From: an uncultured Lacibacter sp.
GTDB lineage: Bacteria; Bacteroidota; Bacteroidia; Chitinophagales; Chitinophagaceae
Length of the DNA stretch: 14,187 nucleotides
NCBI RefSeq assembly: GCF_946479605.1
Contig: NZ_CAMLGT010000076.1
Location: forward strand, 1-14,187
Reading direction: 5' to 3'
Below, one piece after another: positions 13,700 to 14,187 of this stretch (position 1 is its first letter; the number at the start of each line of letters is the position of its first letter). The position numbers were made by a program, and so were the translations under genes. Under the pieces are notes generated by a model that was not told the origin of the DNA, made no database searches, and was given only the letters and a program-made list of their open reading frames with translations.

Positions 13700-14170
13700 A
13701 TGAGCGTACAATACGTTACAAAAGAAACACTTGAAAAACTGCAGGCTGAGTTACAACACATGCGTGGGGTGGAACGTCCTGCGGCATCGAAAGCCATTGC
13801 GGAGGCACGTGAAAAAGGCGATTTAAAAGAGAATGCAGAATACGATGCGGCCAAGGAAGCGCAGGGTTTGCTGGAGGCAAAGATCAGCCAGCTGGAAAGT
13901 GTTATTGCCAGTGCAAGGATCCTCGACGAAAGTACAATTGACACAAGCCGTGTGGCTATATTAACCAAGGTGACCATTACCAACCTGGCTACCAAGAAAA
14001 AAATTACCTACCAGATTGTTAGTGAGCAGGAAGCTGATTTGAAAGCCGGAAAAATATCTGTTACATCGCCCATTGGTAAAGGTTTGCTGGGTAAGGAAGT
14101 GGGCGAAGTGGCCGAAGTGCAGGTGCCTGCCGGTATTGTAAAATTTAAAGTGGAAGATATAACGGTGTAA
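13700..14170 (+). CDS. greA: Transcription elongation factor GreA
   Basis: A 156-residue protein of typical GreA length. It enters the RNA polymerase secondary channel and stimulates cleavage of backtracked RNA. The N-terminal antiparallel coiled coil (about 1-75) carries the tip motif EKGDLKENAEYDAAKE with the acidic residues Asp41 and Glu44 that coordinate the second catalytic Mg2+. The C-terminal FKBP-like domain (about 80-156) includes 'SPIGKGLLGKEVGEVAEVQV' and ends 'VKFKVEDITV'. Regulation looks unusual: promoter, intrinsic-terminator hairpin and strong Shine-Dalgarno sequence lie in order upstream, so expression may be attenuated. It diverges from the DUF2911 gene; a heptad repeat begins right after its TAA. 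Confidence 0.97.
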   Translation: MSVQYVTKETLEKLQAELQHMRGVERPAASKAIAEAREKGDLKENAEYDAAKEAQGLLEAKISQLESVIASARILDESTIDTSRVAILTKVTITNLATKKKITYQIVSEQEADLKAGKISVTSPIGKGLLGKEVGEVAEVQVPAGIVKFKVEDITV

Positions 14171-14175
14171 GGAAA

Positions 14176-14187
14176 CAAGGCACAAGA
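14176..14187 (+). repeat. Start of a CAAGnnn heptad repeat after greA, cut by window end
   Basis: CAAG occurs at 14176 and 14183, 7 bp apart, starting 5 nt after the greA stop. AAACAAGGCACAAG here differs at a single position from AAACAAGACACAAG after pdxA in the same gene-sense orientation. The array probably continues beyond the window. Confidence 0.45.

Overview
The window is a stretch of Bacteroidota chromosome, most likely from a Chitinophagaceae-like bacterium (family is inference). The phylum call rests on several things seen here: a TonB-dependent outer-membrane receptor, a type IX secretion (T9SS) C-terminal sorting domain, DUF2911 and 2TM-domain proteins, several exact matches to the Bacteroidota -7 promoter element TAnnTTTG, and a general lack of Shine-Dalgarno sequences. 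I see no insertion sequence, phage gene, tRNA, rRNA or CRISPR array. Most of the content is ordinary core and envelope genes.

Left block (1-3197, + strand): the 3' two-thirds of a TonB-dependent receptor, a DUF2269 membrane protein, a 2TM-domain protein and a secreted helical/TPR-like protein, closed by a clear intrinsic terminator. Middle block (3217-7334, + strand): two tandem paralogous six-helix membrane proteins joined by a TAATG stop/start overlap, a MarR-like winged-helix regulator one base downstream, a BcrA/NatA-type ABC ATPase with a 23-nt overlap into its permease, and an exported LolA-fold protein. This looks like one or two adjacent envelope/efflux operons with their own regulator. 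It converges on pdxA (vitamin B6 synthesis, - strand) across a bidirectional terminator and a short heptad-repeat array.

Right block (8503-14187): two secreted proteins sharing an FN3-like module, the second carrying a T9SS sorting signal, lie between pdxA and the 16S rRNA dimethyltransferase gene rsmA. A strong terminator precedes rsmA. rsmA is followed by a D-2-hydroxyacid dehydrogenase, both with GTG starts, which converges with a DUF2911 gene at a 5-nt gap. The DUF2911 gene diverges from greA, the transcript-cleavage factor gene, across a 207-bp regulatory region.

The most interesting signals are non-coding. (1) The greA leader holds a promoter-like element, then a full intrinsic-terminator hairpin with a 7-T run, then an unusually strong AAGGAGG ribosome-binding site. 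This recalls the terminated greA leader (GraL) of E. coli. (2) An exact 7-bp-period CAAG-type repeat sits just after the stop codons of both pdxA and greA in the same sense orientation. (3) TAnnTTTG elements sit almost on the start codons of rsmA and the DUF2911 gene, suggesting leaderless or very short-leader mRNAs.
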